A stretch of DNA of 64,000 nt from NCBI GenBank assembly GCA_037447655.1, contig JBBHKE010003455.1, positions 599,550 to 663,549 on the forward strand, given 5' to 3'. Shown in pieces: positions 24,020 through 35,639 of this stretch. The DNA is from Zygnema cylindricum. Taxonomy: Eukaryota; Streptophyta; Zygnematophyceae; Zygnematales; Zygnemataceae. Both the position numbers and the translations under genes were made by a program. Below the pieces are notes generated by a model that worked only from the letters and a program-made list of their open reading frames with translations, was not told the DNA's origin and made no database searches. Each line of letters begins with the position of its first letter. The first letter of the stretch is position 1.

Positions 24020-24166
24020 GCCATATAAAACATTTTTCTCCGTGCACACTTGTCGAATTTGTTCATCCGATGGTTGCTATTAGAAGGCAAGATTCTCACG
24101 TTCCTATTGGCGGTCTTCGATTGACATTCCGACAAGTGTGCACGGAGAAAAGATGTTTAATGTGGC
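24020..24166. mobile_element. Hairpin (foldback) MITE, about 147 bp
   Basis: The arms share CTCCGTGCACACTTGTCG and CGACAAGTGTGCACGGAG, with imperfect extension outward to GCCA/TGGC, leaving a loop of about 75 bases. A diverged copy is at 48990-49131. Confidence 0.7.
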
Positions 24167-24689
24167 GTAAAAAATCTTCAAGCTTAATAACGAAGATTGG
24201 TGTACTTTCCGTACAGTCACAAAGTCTACACTTGTCAACAATTTTCAAGCGTCAACACTTTTCAACAGATGTCACTGCCGACAATTTTCTAGCGTCAAAT
24301 AATTTCAACGGATTTCAGCGTCAACACTTTTCGCGACAAAAAAATAGCCTAAAAAATTAATAGCTGGCAAAAGCCGGCAAATATTTTGTCGTTTTATACG
24401 CTACAGGGCTGTACGGTATGAGCAACCGGCCATTGTGCCCAGAAGGTGGCCTCATTTCACGCGCGATTTGCGCGATGAACTGTCTCTGAGCCCATTGGAC
24501 GACCGCGATCAGGGTTCGAGCCACGCAGAATTAGCCGCGTGGCAAGTACAAACAAACTGAAACAGAGATTCGGGGGGAAAAATAAACGTTTGAAAGAACT
24601 GTTTTTTACGGCTGTTTTGAGCGCTACAATTCAAATTAGGGATGGATTCCTTAACTTGGGCGAATCAACGTCCTTATTTTGACAGTTAA
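24167..24689. other. Non-coding, no gene seen
   Basis: The start has TCAACACTTTTC and CGACAATTTTC words repeated irregularly. The rest looks unique. The 216-codon frame starting at 23710 crosses the hairpin MITE and is not a gene. Confidence 0.4.
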
Positions 24690-25370
24690 GGGTGGACTTC
24701 CATTAGCGAAAAAGTGGGGTTTTTTACTGAAGGCCGTACCGTTTCGTACAGGTTCGTACAGATTTTTTTTTCCAAGGAAAACATCATTACAGAAAAATGT
24801 CCAAGGTTGTAGGCGTTAATTCAGACCATCGGATGCTATTGCACTATTTATCCGAGACGCCACGTCACTAGCCCTGCAGTTTGTTAAGAACCTGCACCGG
24901 GAGGACAGTTCTCGAAAACAGAACGAGTAAAAATGGGCCGCGTGGAAAAGTAAAATCGCGCGTACACGTCGCAAATGCCACGTGCCATCCGCCAGGGTGG
25001 CTGCGAATCCGCGTAACTTGTCCCGTCACGCTCCCACCATCAAAGTTTGCCGCCCCCTTTTTGTGGTTGCGTTTTGAAATTTTGGGTAGTACAATTAATG
25101 CCCTCTGTACGAGTCATTAATTACGTCTGGTGGTGTAGATATTTCCTCCCGCAAGTACAGATATTACCTCCGCTCGTACAGATATTGCGTTCAGACTTTG
25201 CATTTTAAGATTCTTTAAGGATTTTAAGAATCTAATATTAACCTACGTGTTATCATGCAGAATGAGCCACGCAAACAAAAAGTGGGTTACAAAACGCGAC
25301 CTAATGGAAGGCACGCTCTTCAGTAAAAATTTTCCGTACAATTACTGAGACGTGTAATGGAAGTCCACCC
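24690..25370. mobile_element. Harbinger-like MITE family D, 681 bp
   Basis: The ends GGGTGGACTTCCATTA and TAATGGAAGTCCACCC are inverted repeats, flanked by TAA on the left and TAG on the right. The inverted copy at 44960-45649 has perfect TAA flanks. Confidence 0.75.
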
Positions 25371-25834
25371 TAGTAAGGGGTTTTTGTTTTTTTACGGGAA
25401 CCTTTATTTTTTCCTGTTTTCTGGTTTTCCCCGCAAGCTACAGTACACACGCAAAAAAAATAAAAGGACAACCTCTTCGGCGATCTACGCTCAGCGCAAA
25501 TCGAGCTTGAAACTGCCTTTTTTTTTTTTTTTTTTTTGGCCCAATGGAGTGATGGACCAACGCCTTCAGACCTTCGCTCCATCAGTGGTCAAAAGTCAAA
25601 ACTAAAAAGTGGTCATTGGGAAAACCTGGACCGTCCGATCATGGTCCGTCAGATCCTACGATCAGAAGCTTCCTAACCGTGGAAGAGAGCCTTCACATGG
25701 CCATTTTAGCTCCATGATGGAGAGGAGAGCCCCTTCGAGATGGCCTCCATCGGGACCATTTCCGTCGTACGGCTTGGTACGAATTATCGGACACCCAGAG
25801 GTACGGAACGGCTTCGACCCACAGGAGTTTTGAG
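25371..25834. other. Non-coding, no gene seen
   Basis: Contains a T homopolymer of about 20 bases near 25519 and otherwise unremarkable sequence. ORFs are short and unrecognisable. Confidence 0.4.
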
Positions 25835-26289
25835 CATTGATTTAAAGTAGGTGAAAGTCGCCCATACAATATGCCTATTGTACATAAATTTTACAATACT
25901 ACCTTAAGACCCATATTGTATTGGCTGTAAAATGAAATAAAATAGTAACAGGGTTGAGTTGCACATCGATCGATAGAGAATTAAATGTCATGTCTAAATT
26001 TCGAAAAACATTTGGACAAAAAAATATTTTTCTGTGAGTTTTGAGGTACTTTTTATTTAAACCGTCAGATTCGGACGATCGGACGGTCGCTGATCAAAGT
26101 AGCGATCTAAGAAGATCACATGGAAGTCCATAACACAACTTACGATAGGACTATCGTCAAATTAGAACGAACGGACGGTCGCTGATCAAAGTAGCGATCT
26201 AAGAAGATCACATGAAAAGCCCGTAACACAACTTACGCTAAAGGCGGCCTATTTAAGGCCTACGAAAAAACGCCTACTTTTGAACTATG
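25835..26289. mobile_element. hAT-like MITE, inverted copy with 8-bp TSD
   Basis: Reverse-complement copy of 1335-1790. Flanks 25827-25834 and 26290-26297 are both GTTTTGAG. The right end is CCTACTTTTGAACTATG; the left end is slightly diverged (CATTGATTTAAAGTAGG). Confidence 0.85.
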
Positions 26290-26571
26290 GTTTTGAGTGA
26301 AGTCCATAATGTTACACGTATGAACGCATGAGAGTATTTCAGCTTAGGGTATGTCCCCATGTGCATAAGTAAGGGTTTTTTCTGTCGTTTTCCTGTAAAA
26401 CTTAGCGCCGTACCGCTTAAGTTTCAACCGTACAAAAAAATCGAAAAAAGGAGAAGTACAATTTGCGTCATTTATGAACTTAGAATGTACTACATCGCGA
26501 ATCGTATTTAGGGTGAAGTTCCATCATACGTTTCTATAATTGTACGGCCAAATCTACAGACCGGGTCGATT

Positions 26572-27133
26572 GATAGCCTATTCCCATCGGAGCATTGATA
26601 ATTTTCCGAAAACTCATCGGAAGACGTAACTCTAATTGAACACGTCACACGCTTCGACGTCATCAAACATAGGCACGAAAACAAACCTGCACTATTGAAT
26701 GCTCGAAGGACGACGACCGTGGTTCAAAACCTGCAAATTTTTTGCCAGTACAATGAACTAACCGTTGGGGTGCTGTTTTTGCTACGTCAACATTTAGGGT
26801 TACCGTTGGCCTGTTTCGAAGAAAGACGCGACTTTAACCCGACTTCAATATCCGACAATATTTTGAGGAAGTTCGTTTGTACGGTTTTCAACGAACTTCC
26901 GAGAAAAACAAATAATGCTCGGAAAGCCGTACATTATTCCAACGTCCGTCTGTTGTGGAAGTGAATTTTTTTTCCGGTGGGAATAGGCTATGAATGAAAG
27001 TATCGCCGTTCGACAAATAGAAAGAAAGTTTCGCACGTAACATAGGATTTTAAAATTTTCATGTTATTATTATAATTCGGAAAATCATCGGATGGGCAAA
27101 AAGTTATAAATGCTCCGGTGGGAATAGGCTATG
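26572..27133. mobile_element. MITE with ATAGCCTATTCCCA ends
   Basis: The left end ATAGCCTATTCCCATCGG and right end CCGGTGGGAATAGGCTAT are inverted repeats extending inward through GGAGCATT / AATGCTCC. A partial extra end (GGTGGGAATAGGCTATGA) is at 26975. Target duplication unclear (GTCGAT on both sides, not adjacent). Superfamily not assigned. Confidence 0.55.
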
Positions 27134-27606
27134 AGTCGATGTTCCATCACGAAGAGTTTGTCAACCACGTGTTCTAAATTGACTGGCGCCACGCAAGCTA
27201 CGATCCGATATCGAATATCTTTCATATTTTAGCACGCTTGTCCTTTTGCACTCTTTTTGCAAGAGATTTCCGAACATTCAATAACCTGCATAGTTTTTCA
27301 CAGCTCTTTTGTAAAATATTTCTGCGACAAATTTTACAAATTGTTGCTTCATTTTTGAGTTTTAGAAAAAGGTGATATTTGAAATTTAAAACCAAATAAT
27401 AAAATTTTAATTCTGAGCCCACCCTCTTATCACAATGGATTGTCGCGCTTTATTGACCTCCCACTTTTATAATTTTTACATATATATTGCACAGACATTT
27501 GGGCGACGACAACGTTTGTGGGGAAAGCCTCGACCGAGGATGATTAAAATTCGGAAAGCTCCGATAGAAGGAAAAAAAAGACTTCGTAAGTGATGATGAG
27601 GTTGTC

Positions 27607-27909
27607 ATGCAACCTCTTTCACCGAACCGGGAAAAAGCCCTCGTTTTGGCTCTTTTAGGCCAATTGGGGTCCATTCAACCGGCTCCATACCATATAGAGG
27701 AGCCGGATTGGTATTTTCCGCCTCCCACAATAGAGGTGGAAATGGATAGTTTCCGCCTAAGCACCTCTCATTACATTCCCGTGGACGAATGGCCGGAGCA
27801 TTGGAGGTACGACAAACCGCATGTCGTGCATGTGTCCGATAACGTGAAGATGCATGCAATATCATCAGTTGTGCTCCACTTAAACCCAAATGATGAAAAT
27901 ATATTGTGA
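27607..27909 (+). CDS. Unrecognised 100-codon ORF
   Basis: Starts ATG and reads MQPLSPNREKALVLALLGQL, then a Pro/Trp-rich middle (EEPDWYFPPPTIEVEMDSF, DEWPEHWRYDK). Composition is protein-like, without low-complexity bias, but no family is recognised. Upstream sequence is open through a GATGATGAG run that could be exon continuation. It may be an exon of an unknown gene or the accessory ORF of a transposon. Confidence 0.3.
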   Translation: MQPLSPNREKALVLALLGQLGSIQPAPYHIEEPDWYFPPPTIEVEMDSFRLSTSHYIPVDEWPEHWRYDKPHVVHVSDNVKMHAISSVVLHLNPNDENIL

Positions 27910-28890
27910 ATGAAATAAGACATGAAAGAGAAAAATGAATAAAAATAACGACAGGCAAGGTAGAAAAAGAAAGGTCAACGACTTAGCTGGTTCTAGTTAG
28001 GTCGGTTTATTCACTATGTCGATGGATGACCACTAGGCCCCACGGTCTATTTATATTCCTTGCAGGAGTTATCTTATCAAGGATAATCTGAATTTATACG
28101 TAAATAAAACAATCAAAGCATAAACAACCGAGAAAGACAAACAAAAACTGAAAATGACAATGAGGTTTGAGATAACCAAACTCAAAAGATGCGCATAAGC
28201 CAAATAGAAAAAAATACACAATCACAAGAAATAAAAACAACAAAACAATAATCCCAACATGCAACTTCCACACTAGTTAAAATTCAGCCACAACCGGGAA
28301 AAGAAGTTTGTGTTGTGAGATCGCGTTCGAAATCCACTCAAAAGGACGAGGAAAGTGAAGGGAAACCGTGTAGGTCTTGGCCGAAGCCGTATAGATTAAT
28401 ATGTAAGGCTTTACAAGAGATTCATAATATAACAGAAACTAGACAATTCACGCAAAGGCAGAAAATCGCCTCTAAGCTGTGAGGACAATTTTACAAATAA
28501 AAAGATGGTTGCAGAAAATCCTCAATACTCAAAACTAATCAATAAATAATTCCTGCACTTGAAAATTGTGACCAGGAAATAATCTAAAATGAACTAAGTA
28601 ACAAAAACTACGCCTAGCGAAAACAGGCTAATCAGAGTACAGTATGCTATGTAAGTATTTGCGTCTAGTTTGGATTCAACCAATAGGAAGCCGAAATCTT
28701 ATGCCCTACGTTACAGAATCTATAACCTACGGATTAAAACCCTTCCTATCTACGTGTGAACGCATGAACCTCCAAATTGTTCACGACTTAAAATGGTCCA
28801 ATGACGTCGCTTCGTCAAAACTGACAGTCGATTTGTCTATCATTTGCATCGACGGTCCACATGTGATGTAACAAAAATTGCATATTCGAC
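27910..28890. other. No gene seen
   Basis: AT-rich, A-heavy sequence with many AAAATAC/AACAA words. Short ORFs only; no MITE ends recognised. Confidence 0.4.
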
Positions 28891-29360
28891 GTCGACGGCC
28901 GAGATGCTCCCTCGCGTGAAATGATTCAAATTGTCATCGGCCGGGATTTTCGAGAATGAAAGTAGGTACGGTATACGTGAAATCATCGAAGTAGCCATTG
29001 GCGGAAATCGCGGCAGATATATGTGGTACGGAGAGATCCTTCTACCAACGTGAATTTAAACATGAGTCGTCGGCGAAAAATCCGGGAGAAATAGGTAAGT
29101 ATGTAGGGTAAGACCGTAGGTACGGTCCGTTTTGTCTTCGCGCGATTTTCGAAAAATATAAGTCGTACGGTCGACGTGAAATGACGAAGTCGCCGTCGAC
29201 AAAATCGCGGAAAATAGATATTGTACAATTGAACTCGCCGTCGGCGAAAATTACGAAAATTCCGAGTCGTACGTCGGCGCATATTACGACCAAAAATACA
29301 TATGTACGGTTGACGCGTACGGCGATATGTAGGTATGTACGGTCCTGTAAAACCCAAAAA
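28890..29360. repeat. Degenerate tandem repeat with GTCGGCGAAAA core
   Basis: GTCGTCGGCGAAAAATC, CGCCGTCGACAAAATCGCGG and CGCCGTCGGCGAAAATTACG recur about every 60-100 bases, interspersed with GTACGGTC words. Long antisense frames (to 153 codons) are a by-product of this repeat; their Arg/Phe-rich translation is not protein-like. Confidence 0.55.
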
Positions 29361-29645
29361 ACACCCAAATACAAATTTGTGGGGCAGGTGCCCGTCGTAA
29401 TACCTAAGTATAAAAAATTAAAATGGCCGACGAGATGCGGCATGACACGCGCCCATTGATCCTCGAGAAACCCTTTCCCGAAAATGTTGGATATTCCTCC
29501 CAACGTATCGGCTCATCCTACTTGGGTTTTCATAGCGAGAGAAGATAAAGGGTCAAACTTTGCGTATTTCCGACATTTCCAACCCCATGACCAATAATTC
29601 ACGTGGATTGTTTAGGAAGGTAATGGCTATTTCATCTATGTACCG

Positions 29646-29972
29646 CAATTACTTCGACATTACCATCCATGGGACTCTCGATTGTACACCGTCCTCCGAA
29701 ATGCTCGTAAAACCACCGAACTAAAGAATTTGAGAAAGACACGCAATAAAATTTTGAACAAATTTCGCAACCTTGTAGTAAGGCACGTTTTTTTATGGGA
29801 AGTGCTGAGAGTGGTACCGGTGAACCCTCCTCCCCTCCCACCGGAGCTAGAGGATCTTCCACGCTTAGTTGCGGAGCTCTGTTGGCAAGTTGTGGAGCAA
29901 CGAGATCAACGGAGACATGTTTGGCGAATTGTGGCAAACCTCACTCCAGAGATGAACATAATTAAAAAAAGG
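29646..29972 (+). CDS. Unrecognised ORF, possible exon
   Basis: An open frame from before the ATG at 29682 reads LLRHYHPWDSRLYTVLRNAR, a basic segment, then PPPLPPELEDLPRLVAELCW and ends IIKKR. It has coding-like composition and lies just upstream of the pogo-like remnant. It could be a transposon accessory exon or an unrelated host fragment. No function is proposed. Confidence 0.3.
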
Positions 29973-30139
29973 TAATTTGGAGGGGTAGTGACCATAGTCG
30001 GTGAGTCGATGAAGAAGTTGCCCGGCTGGTAAGCTTTTCTTCAAGCCTAACCTTCCAAACCCATTTTTGGTATATTTTGAATGATTGCTAGTCACAATGA
30101 TGGTTGATCAAAATAATTTAATCATAACGTTTTTTTGTA

Positions 30140-30365
30140 TAATCATCAAACGTTGGTTCAGCGATGACATAATGTCATCGTTAAATCGACGATGACATTA
30201 TGTTGAAGTTGAATTAGTGACGAGAAATTTTCATCGTTGAATATCTGACGACGGTTTGTTATCAATTATTCTGTGACGACATTATGTCGTCGCTGAATCC
30301 GCGATGACATATTGTCCAAGCCGAACCAGCGTCGACAAATTCTCGTCGCTGAGACGGCACAAACA
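30140..30365. repeat. Subterminal palindromic repeats, left side of pogo-like element
   Basis: GACGACATTATGTCGTC, CGATGACATAATGTCATCG and relatives recur about every 40-60 bases, each a short inverted repeat. Comparable CGACGAAAATGCCTCGTCG units lie beyond the transposase end at 39220-39760, which suggests the two blocks flank one element. Confidence 0.5.
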
Positions 30366-31309
30366 CACAAATAGTCTTGCTTTCATATTCTTTCTTCATG
30401 TTATTTGCTAACCCTATTTTTTGTATGATGTTTTTTATTTCTTCTCCTCATCTACAGAATATCAAAAAACAAGGAGATGGTGGGTTGAAAGGGTGGCCAT
30501 AGTAAGAGGCATAAGAGATACGACTAATACGTTGTCTACGTCGGGCTTCGGTAAACGAAATGTGGCGGTAATGAAAGCAATACCTGGTAGGGGAAGGAAG
30601 GAAATGCCATGGGTGACCCTTCTTCATCAAGAATTACTTGAGGATTTTCATCGATTTAAAAAGGCGGGTATGGAACTTTCTACGACATTGTGCAAGAGAT
30701 GGCGTACGACATCATTATACGTTTGAAAGAGCAGCATGCTTCAGAGTTTTTTGACGAATTCGGACGTGAAAGGACTACACAAATAACAAAAAAAGGTGGA
30801 TCCAAAGGTTTCATGAGAAACAATCGTCATTCGTACCCAAAAGGGCAAATTACAATGTAGTTTGGAAAAAGAGGAACACATTGAGAAAACCGTGGCGTAT
30901 CACTTGGGTGTTCCTAAAAAGGGGTTTCCTTTCGGGTAAGACTTATACTTTATTGCTATCTATAATATTGTAATTTATTTTTTAGTGTCAAAATTGTTGC
31001 TTTTATCATACTTAAAGTACTTACTTTTTTATACTCAACTTTGTTTCGTTGTCGTAGTATTCATTGTGTGAAGTAGGTTAGTTTGAAAAAGATTTAGTGG
31101 AGAATATAGATGAGACCAACTTGATATTGAATATGGACAATGGGAAGACATTAGGCTTCCGTGGCGATGAAGTCGTAAAGTATGCGATTCTTTGGAGGCG
31201 ATCCATGTTTATTGCGTCTCCACCAGTTGAATCCCCATGCTTTTCTGTGCCATTCCATTCCACGACATTTCCAGGCCCATCCATTTTCTTTGTTTGTCTT
31301 GTGTTTGTT

Positions 31310-31570
31310 TCTTCCCTCTCCCTTTCTTCTCCTCTCTCCCCCTCTTCCACCTCCTCTCTCTCCCCTCCTCTCACCACTCCCTCTCCCTCTCTCTCCATTC
31401 CCCTTCTTCCTTAATTATTCCCTTTTCATCCTATCCCATTTCTCTCTCCATTCACCCTCTCCCTCACCACTTCCTCTTTCAGCCCTTCTTCCTTCCCCCC
31501 TTGTCCATTCTTCTCCCCTCATATTTCTCATACCCCTTCTCCTTCTTTCCCTCCTTTATGTTTTTTAATT
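31310..31570. repeat. CT-rich low-complexity tract
   Basis: Nearly pure pyrimidine on the plus strand (CTCTCCC, CTTCC words). It interrupts the transposase reading frame and is followed by a plausible acceptor (AATAATAG). The 105-128 codon frames within it are composition artefacts. Confidence 0.8.
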
Positions 31571-32172
31571 TAGTACCTTTTTTTATATCCATGTAACCAA
31601 TAATAGGCGTGTGTTATCGCACGGGTCCAAAAGGATGGAATGACAAGAGAGTCTTCCCTCAATGGTTTGAGGACCGGAGGTCGTATCAAGCTGCTCCCTA
31701 TGGTCGACATAATATATTCTTCCTCGATAATTGCGGCGGACATAATATTTCCGAGGAGCTAAACCGCGTTATGGTTGCCAAAAATACAGATTTTACACTT
31801 ATTTCCACCGAGTGCTACTCACTTGGTGCAACCACCAAATTCTTTCTTAGTATCAAAAATAAAGGAGGTTTGGAGTAGGAAGTGGGAAAATCGGAAGACG
31901 TCGCACTTTAGGAATGAACACTAGTCACAACCCTCTCATTGAGGTTGGTTCGGAAAGTTATTAGGGCCAAGGAAAAGGTTTTTTCTCGAATTGGCTAGGG
32001 TCTCGATCCGAGAAGTTAACTCCATGAAAGACAAGGATGGGATGGGATATGCGAGAAAAGCTATGATTCAATGTGGGTTTTCATAGGAGGACAAGACATG
32101 GGAGGAGGGAATGCTTACACATCAGCTGCAATTTATCCTTGACAAACACAGAAACCATTTCGACAGCGAGGA

Positions 32173-32177
32173 AGTGC
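32173..32177. repeat. Copia target-site duplication, left copy
   Basis: AGTGC immediately before the 5' LTR, repeated at 38655-38659 just after the 3' LTR. Confidence 0.85.
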
Positions 32178-33224
32178 TGTAGAAACTAATGGTTTTAAAG
32201 TATTTTCCAGGTCTGAATAGAAATAAAGAATCCGAGGCAGTCTACCTCTAACTTCTCTCTCCAACTCTCAAACTTGTCGCAGTCACTGAGAAATTGGAGA
32301 GGAAGCTAGAGCCATGGCTACCTAGGCTATCCTGAGGTTTACGGGAAATTTATACTAGTTAAGGGATTATCTACTAAAAAGTATATGCCGGCCACAGGAT
32401 TTGATCCTGGTACCTGCCGGCCGAGAACCAAAAATAGCCGGTAGCCTTAGCCGTTATGTCTAGCAGTAGTGTTACGTGTTATATAGTACGAAATTTATTT
32501 AAACATTAATACGTAGGTTAAATCATTTAACTGTAACTGTTTACGGTATACATAGATTCGGTAAGGTATAAGTACGGACTACGGTACATGCACGAAATCA
32601 ATACCGCACATTTATTTCGTAAGTGAAACGAATACCGCGCATGTATTTATTACGGCTACGATTAAATTAGACTCTAATCGGACGGCCGGAATTAGCGCCG
32701 AGATCGCGGAAGAAGATTTCGGCGGTTTGTGGCCATCGCCACATCGGATGACGCATGGCGAAATTACATTGGATCGTGGAATCTCCGGAGATTATGGCAC
32801 CGAATCCGGATATGACATGTGTCGACATTTGGGCCATGTCGTACAATGTTCGTACATAAAGTACACCGACAGCTGTACTTTTGCGTACGGAACTGTATTC
32901 TGATTCGTTCTGTACATCAGTAGATAGAGTCTTTGAGAGAGATAGGACTTAGAAAAATTAGGAGATATGACCCTCTCTCCCAGAGAGCTTCTGTACAAAA
33001 GGTCAACTTTGACCCTCCATAACTTACTGCTCAGGGGAGCAAATTCAGAGATTCTTTTTGCTATCGACTCAGGGGAGTCTTGCCTTCACAGGGGTGCAGG
33101 TGGTCAGAGTTTTTGTCTGCCAGGGTGGCAGTTATTTTTGCTGAAACACAAAGGGGTCAGGATTATCCTAGAGGCTTCTTGGAAGCTGTCCACTCTGAGG
33201 ACTTATGGAGGTCTCAAAGTTTCG
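32178..33224 (+). repeat. 5' LTR of the copia element
   Basis: Begins TGTAGAAACTAATGG, as does the 3' LTR. It contains a TATA-like TTATATAG near 32479 and one extra C compared with the 3' LTR (run near 32980). The last base is G where the 3' LTR has A (usual CA end). Confidence 0.9.
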
Positions 33225-33239
33225 GGTTATGGGCCCACC
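33224..33239 (+). promoter_or_regulatory. Primer-binding site matching the anticodon arm of initiator tRNA-Met
   Basis: GGGTTATGGGCCCACC directly follows the LTR. It is the reverse complement of the GGUGGGCCCAUAACCC anticodon stem-loop of plant initiator tRNA-Met as I recall it, not of the tRNA 3' end (whose site would read TGGTATCAGAGC). Such half-tRNA priming is known for Drosophila copia and yeast Ty5. Confidence 0.75.
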
Positions 33240-33258
33240 CTCTAGGGTACCAATCTTT

Positions 33259-34877
33259 AATGGAACTGGATTCATATAGTGATAAGTATGATGATAGGAG
33301 CTCTATGCGAAAAAAGGTTTTGGGGGATAATGAGTGGACGGTTGAGGCGTCCATCAAGTCTTGGAATTCCTCTAGGGTTTGTAGGAAGCAGATTCACCAG
33401 GAAAGAAGATCCACCTTCAACGGAGGAAACAAAAGAAGGAGAGGTGGTGGACAAAGGAAAGGAGAAGGAGACGACCACACCAATAGCAACTGGTTCGGCA
33501 TTCATGTCACCTATTCCGAGGAACGAGGAGAATGATACTGAAACCTGGGACTTCAACAATATGGCGGCAAAGCACTTCATCCTACGCCATCTCACTCAAA
33601 GACTTGCTTGTCCTCATTTGCAGGTAGAAAGGGCATCCGATCTTTGGATGGCTCTCATAGAGATGTACCGAAGTGGTACGATTCATCAACAACAGTTGGC
33701 TGATCAGAAAGTTAAGGAGTATGTATACAAAGGGGGAAATATGTTGGATTTTTGCAATGAGCTTGCTACACTCTTCATGGAGCTAGAGAGTGCGGGAAAA
33801 GATTTTAGTGAAAAAGAAAAGGTTAACTGTTTACTGATGAAGTTACCTGATGAGTTCGAGAACATAGTCAACCGTGTGCAGGACTTGCCGGACTCAAGGT
33901 GGATATGGAACTCAGTGGTAGGGATGATTCTCGTTCGAGAGAATATAATTGAGATCCGAAGGGGAGGAAAGAGTGGCCAAGCCTTGGCAACAGCGACTGA
34001 TTGGAGGAACAAGGATTCCCGAAAACCGGTCGGAAACTATGGGGGTAGGGAGCAGAAAAAACAGGCCGACGAGTTCAAACCAAGGGCTCCCAAAGGTTTA
34101 TGTCATTTTTGTAAGAAACCGGGGCACTATATGGCAGAGTGCACTAAGCTAACCGAGCTTCGGTTAAAGGAGGGGCAAACCGGTGGTACCCCGAGAGGAA
34201 AGAAAAAGGCCCTTGTCACACAGGTACTTGAGGCGAAATCCGAGGACGAGGACAATGAGCTCCTTTTGGATGAGGAGTTGGAGGCGAAAAATGAGGTCAA
34301 AATTCCACGAAGGCAGAAATATGCTTACGGTGGATTGAAAGGTGAAGCAGGCTGGATTGTAGATTCAGGTGCCTCCATGCACATGTGTAAGGATAGACAC
34401 CTGTTCACTAAGATAAGAAAGATTCCCACCTTAGAGATAGAGTACGGGGATGGGAGGATAGTCACCACTACTCTTGTAGGATTGGTAGATCTGAAAGTGT
34501 TAGTAGAAGGAAAGACATCCATATTAACATTCTCCCATGTATTGTTTATTCCGGAGCTGAACAAAAATCTTATCTCTACATCAATATTAGATGATAAGGG
34601 TTTTTTCACTAGCACTAGGGAAGGAGTCTTTACTGCTAGTTTTGAGGAGGATGTCTATTTCATTGCTGAGAAAGGTAGCCATGGGATGTTTAGGCTGATC
34701 TTAAGTAATGAAACGAAGAAACTTTATTATGCTGGTGTTCATGATATTATGATGTGGCATAAGAGGCTTGGGCATGTGAATCTAGATAAGTTAAGAGAGA
34801 TGAAAAAGATGGGAGTGGTGGAAGGGATTCGGTTCAGTGAGAGTGATGATATAAGTGATTGTAGTGGATGTGCTTAA
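33259..34877 (+). pseudogene. Copia gag-protease region, ends at a premature stop
   Basis: The main open frame (33279-34877) has a gag segment (LTQRLACPHLQVERASDLWM), a CCHC zinc knuckle at 34101-34142 (CHFCKKPGHYMAEC), an aspartic protease site (DSGAS near 34362) and the GAG-pre-integrase motif (WHKRLGHVNLDKL). The start of gag is uncertain: another frame is open at 33259-33535, so an early frameshift is possible. A TAA at 34875 interrupts the polyprotein where integrase should begin. Confidence 0.85.
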
Positions 34878-35639
34878 GGTAAAGCACACAGATTACCCTT
34901 TCCTAAATCAGCCACCTATAAGGGAGAAAAAATTCTAGATCTAGTACACACAGATATTTGGGGACCGGCTAAAGTGCCCTCACCGGGGGGGAAGAGATTT
35001 ATGATGACTATAACTGATGATTGGTCTCGATATTTCCCGGGTGTATTTTTTGAAAAACAAGTCAGAAGCTGAGGATTGTTTTAGACAATATAAAGCTTGG
35101 AGCGAAAAACTCCATGAAACTCCAATCAAGAGAGTAAGGAGTGACAATGGTGGAGAGTATACTTCTAACCAATTTGAGGATTTTTTGAGGGAAGATGGGG
35201 TCCAACACCAAAAGACAGTTCCAGAAAATCCGAAACAGAATGGGGTAGCTGAAAGGTTAAATAGAACACTAAGTGATAGTGCTAGAAGTATGTTGTCAGA
35301 TAAAAAGATAGGAAAAAGGTTTTGGGCAGAAGCAATGAACTGTGCTAATTACCTCAAGAAAAGAGTTCTTACTTCAGCTATAAAAGATCAAACACCTTAT
35401 GAGAGATGGACAGGCCGGAAACCAGACATATCTCACTTAAAGGTTTTCGGCAGTCAAGTATTCAGTCTAGATACTGATCGGTCCAATTGGAAGCTAGATC
35501 CTAAAGGAAATCGGTCCAATTGGAAGCTAGATCCTAAAGGAAAACCAGGATACTTATAGGATATGATGAGGATGTTAAAGGATATAGAGTTTATGATCTA
35601 AAAAGGGAAGATATAATCCTAGTAAAACATCTAGTAGTT
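34878..35639 (+). pseudogene. Copia integrase region, two frameshifts
   Basis: Translation after the stop continues with integrase core sequence (LDLVHTDIWGPAK), then a one-base shift near 35029 moves it to the frame of 35017-35559 (SDNGGEYTS, NGVAERLNRTL, the DDE catalytic core). A 33-bp unit is duplicated in tandem at 35478-35543, adding NRSNWKLDPKG. A second one-base shift lies near 35558. These are described as breaks; the region is not functional. Confidence 0.85.

Noticed and set aside
23710-24360. ORF of 216 codons after the gap, considered as missing deadenylase exons
   Set aside because: None of the nuclease motifs is present, and it runs through a hairpin MITE.
28983-29503. Minus-strand ORFs of 124 and 153 codons
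   Set aside because: They follow a degenerate tandem repeat and have Arg/Phe-biased content, with no family match.
30140-30365. CRISPR-like array of palindromic repeats
   Set aside because: The genome is eukaryotic, repeats are degenerate and spacing is uneven; better explained as transposon subterminal motifs.
31097-31596. ORFs of 105-128 codons
   Set aside because: Mostly CT-rich low complexity. Only the first 40 residues are real transposase sequence.
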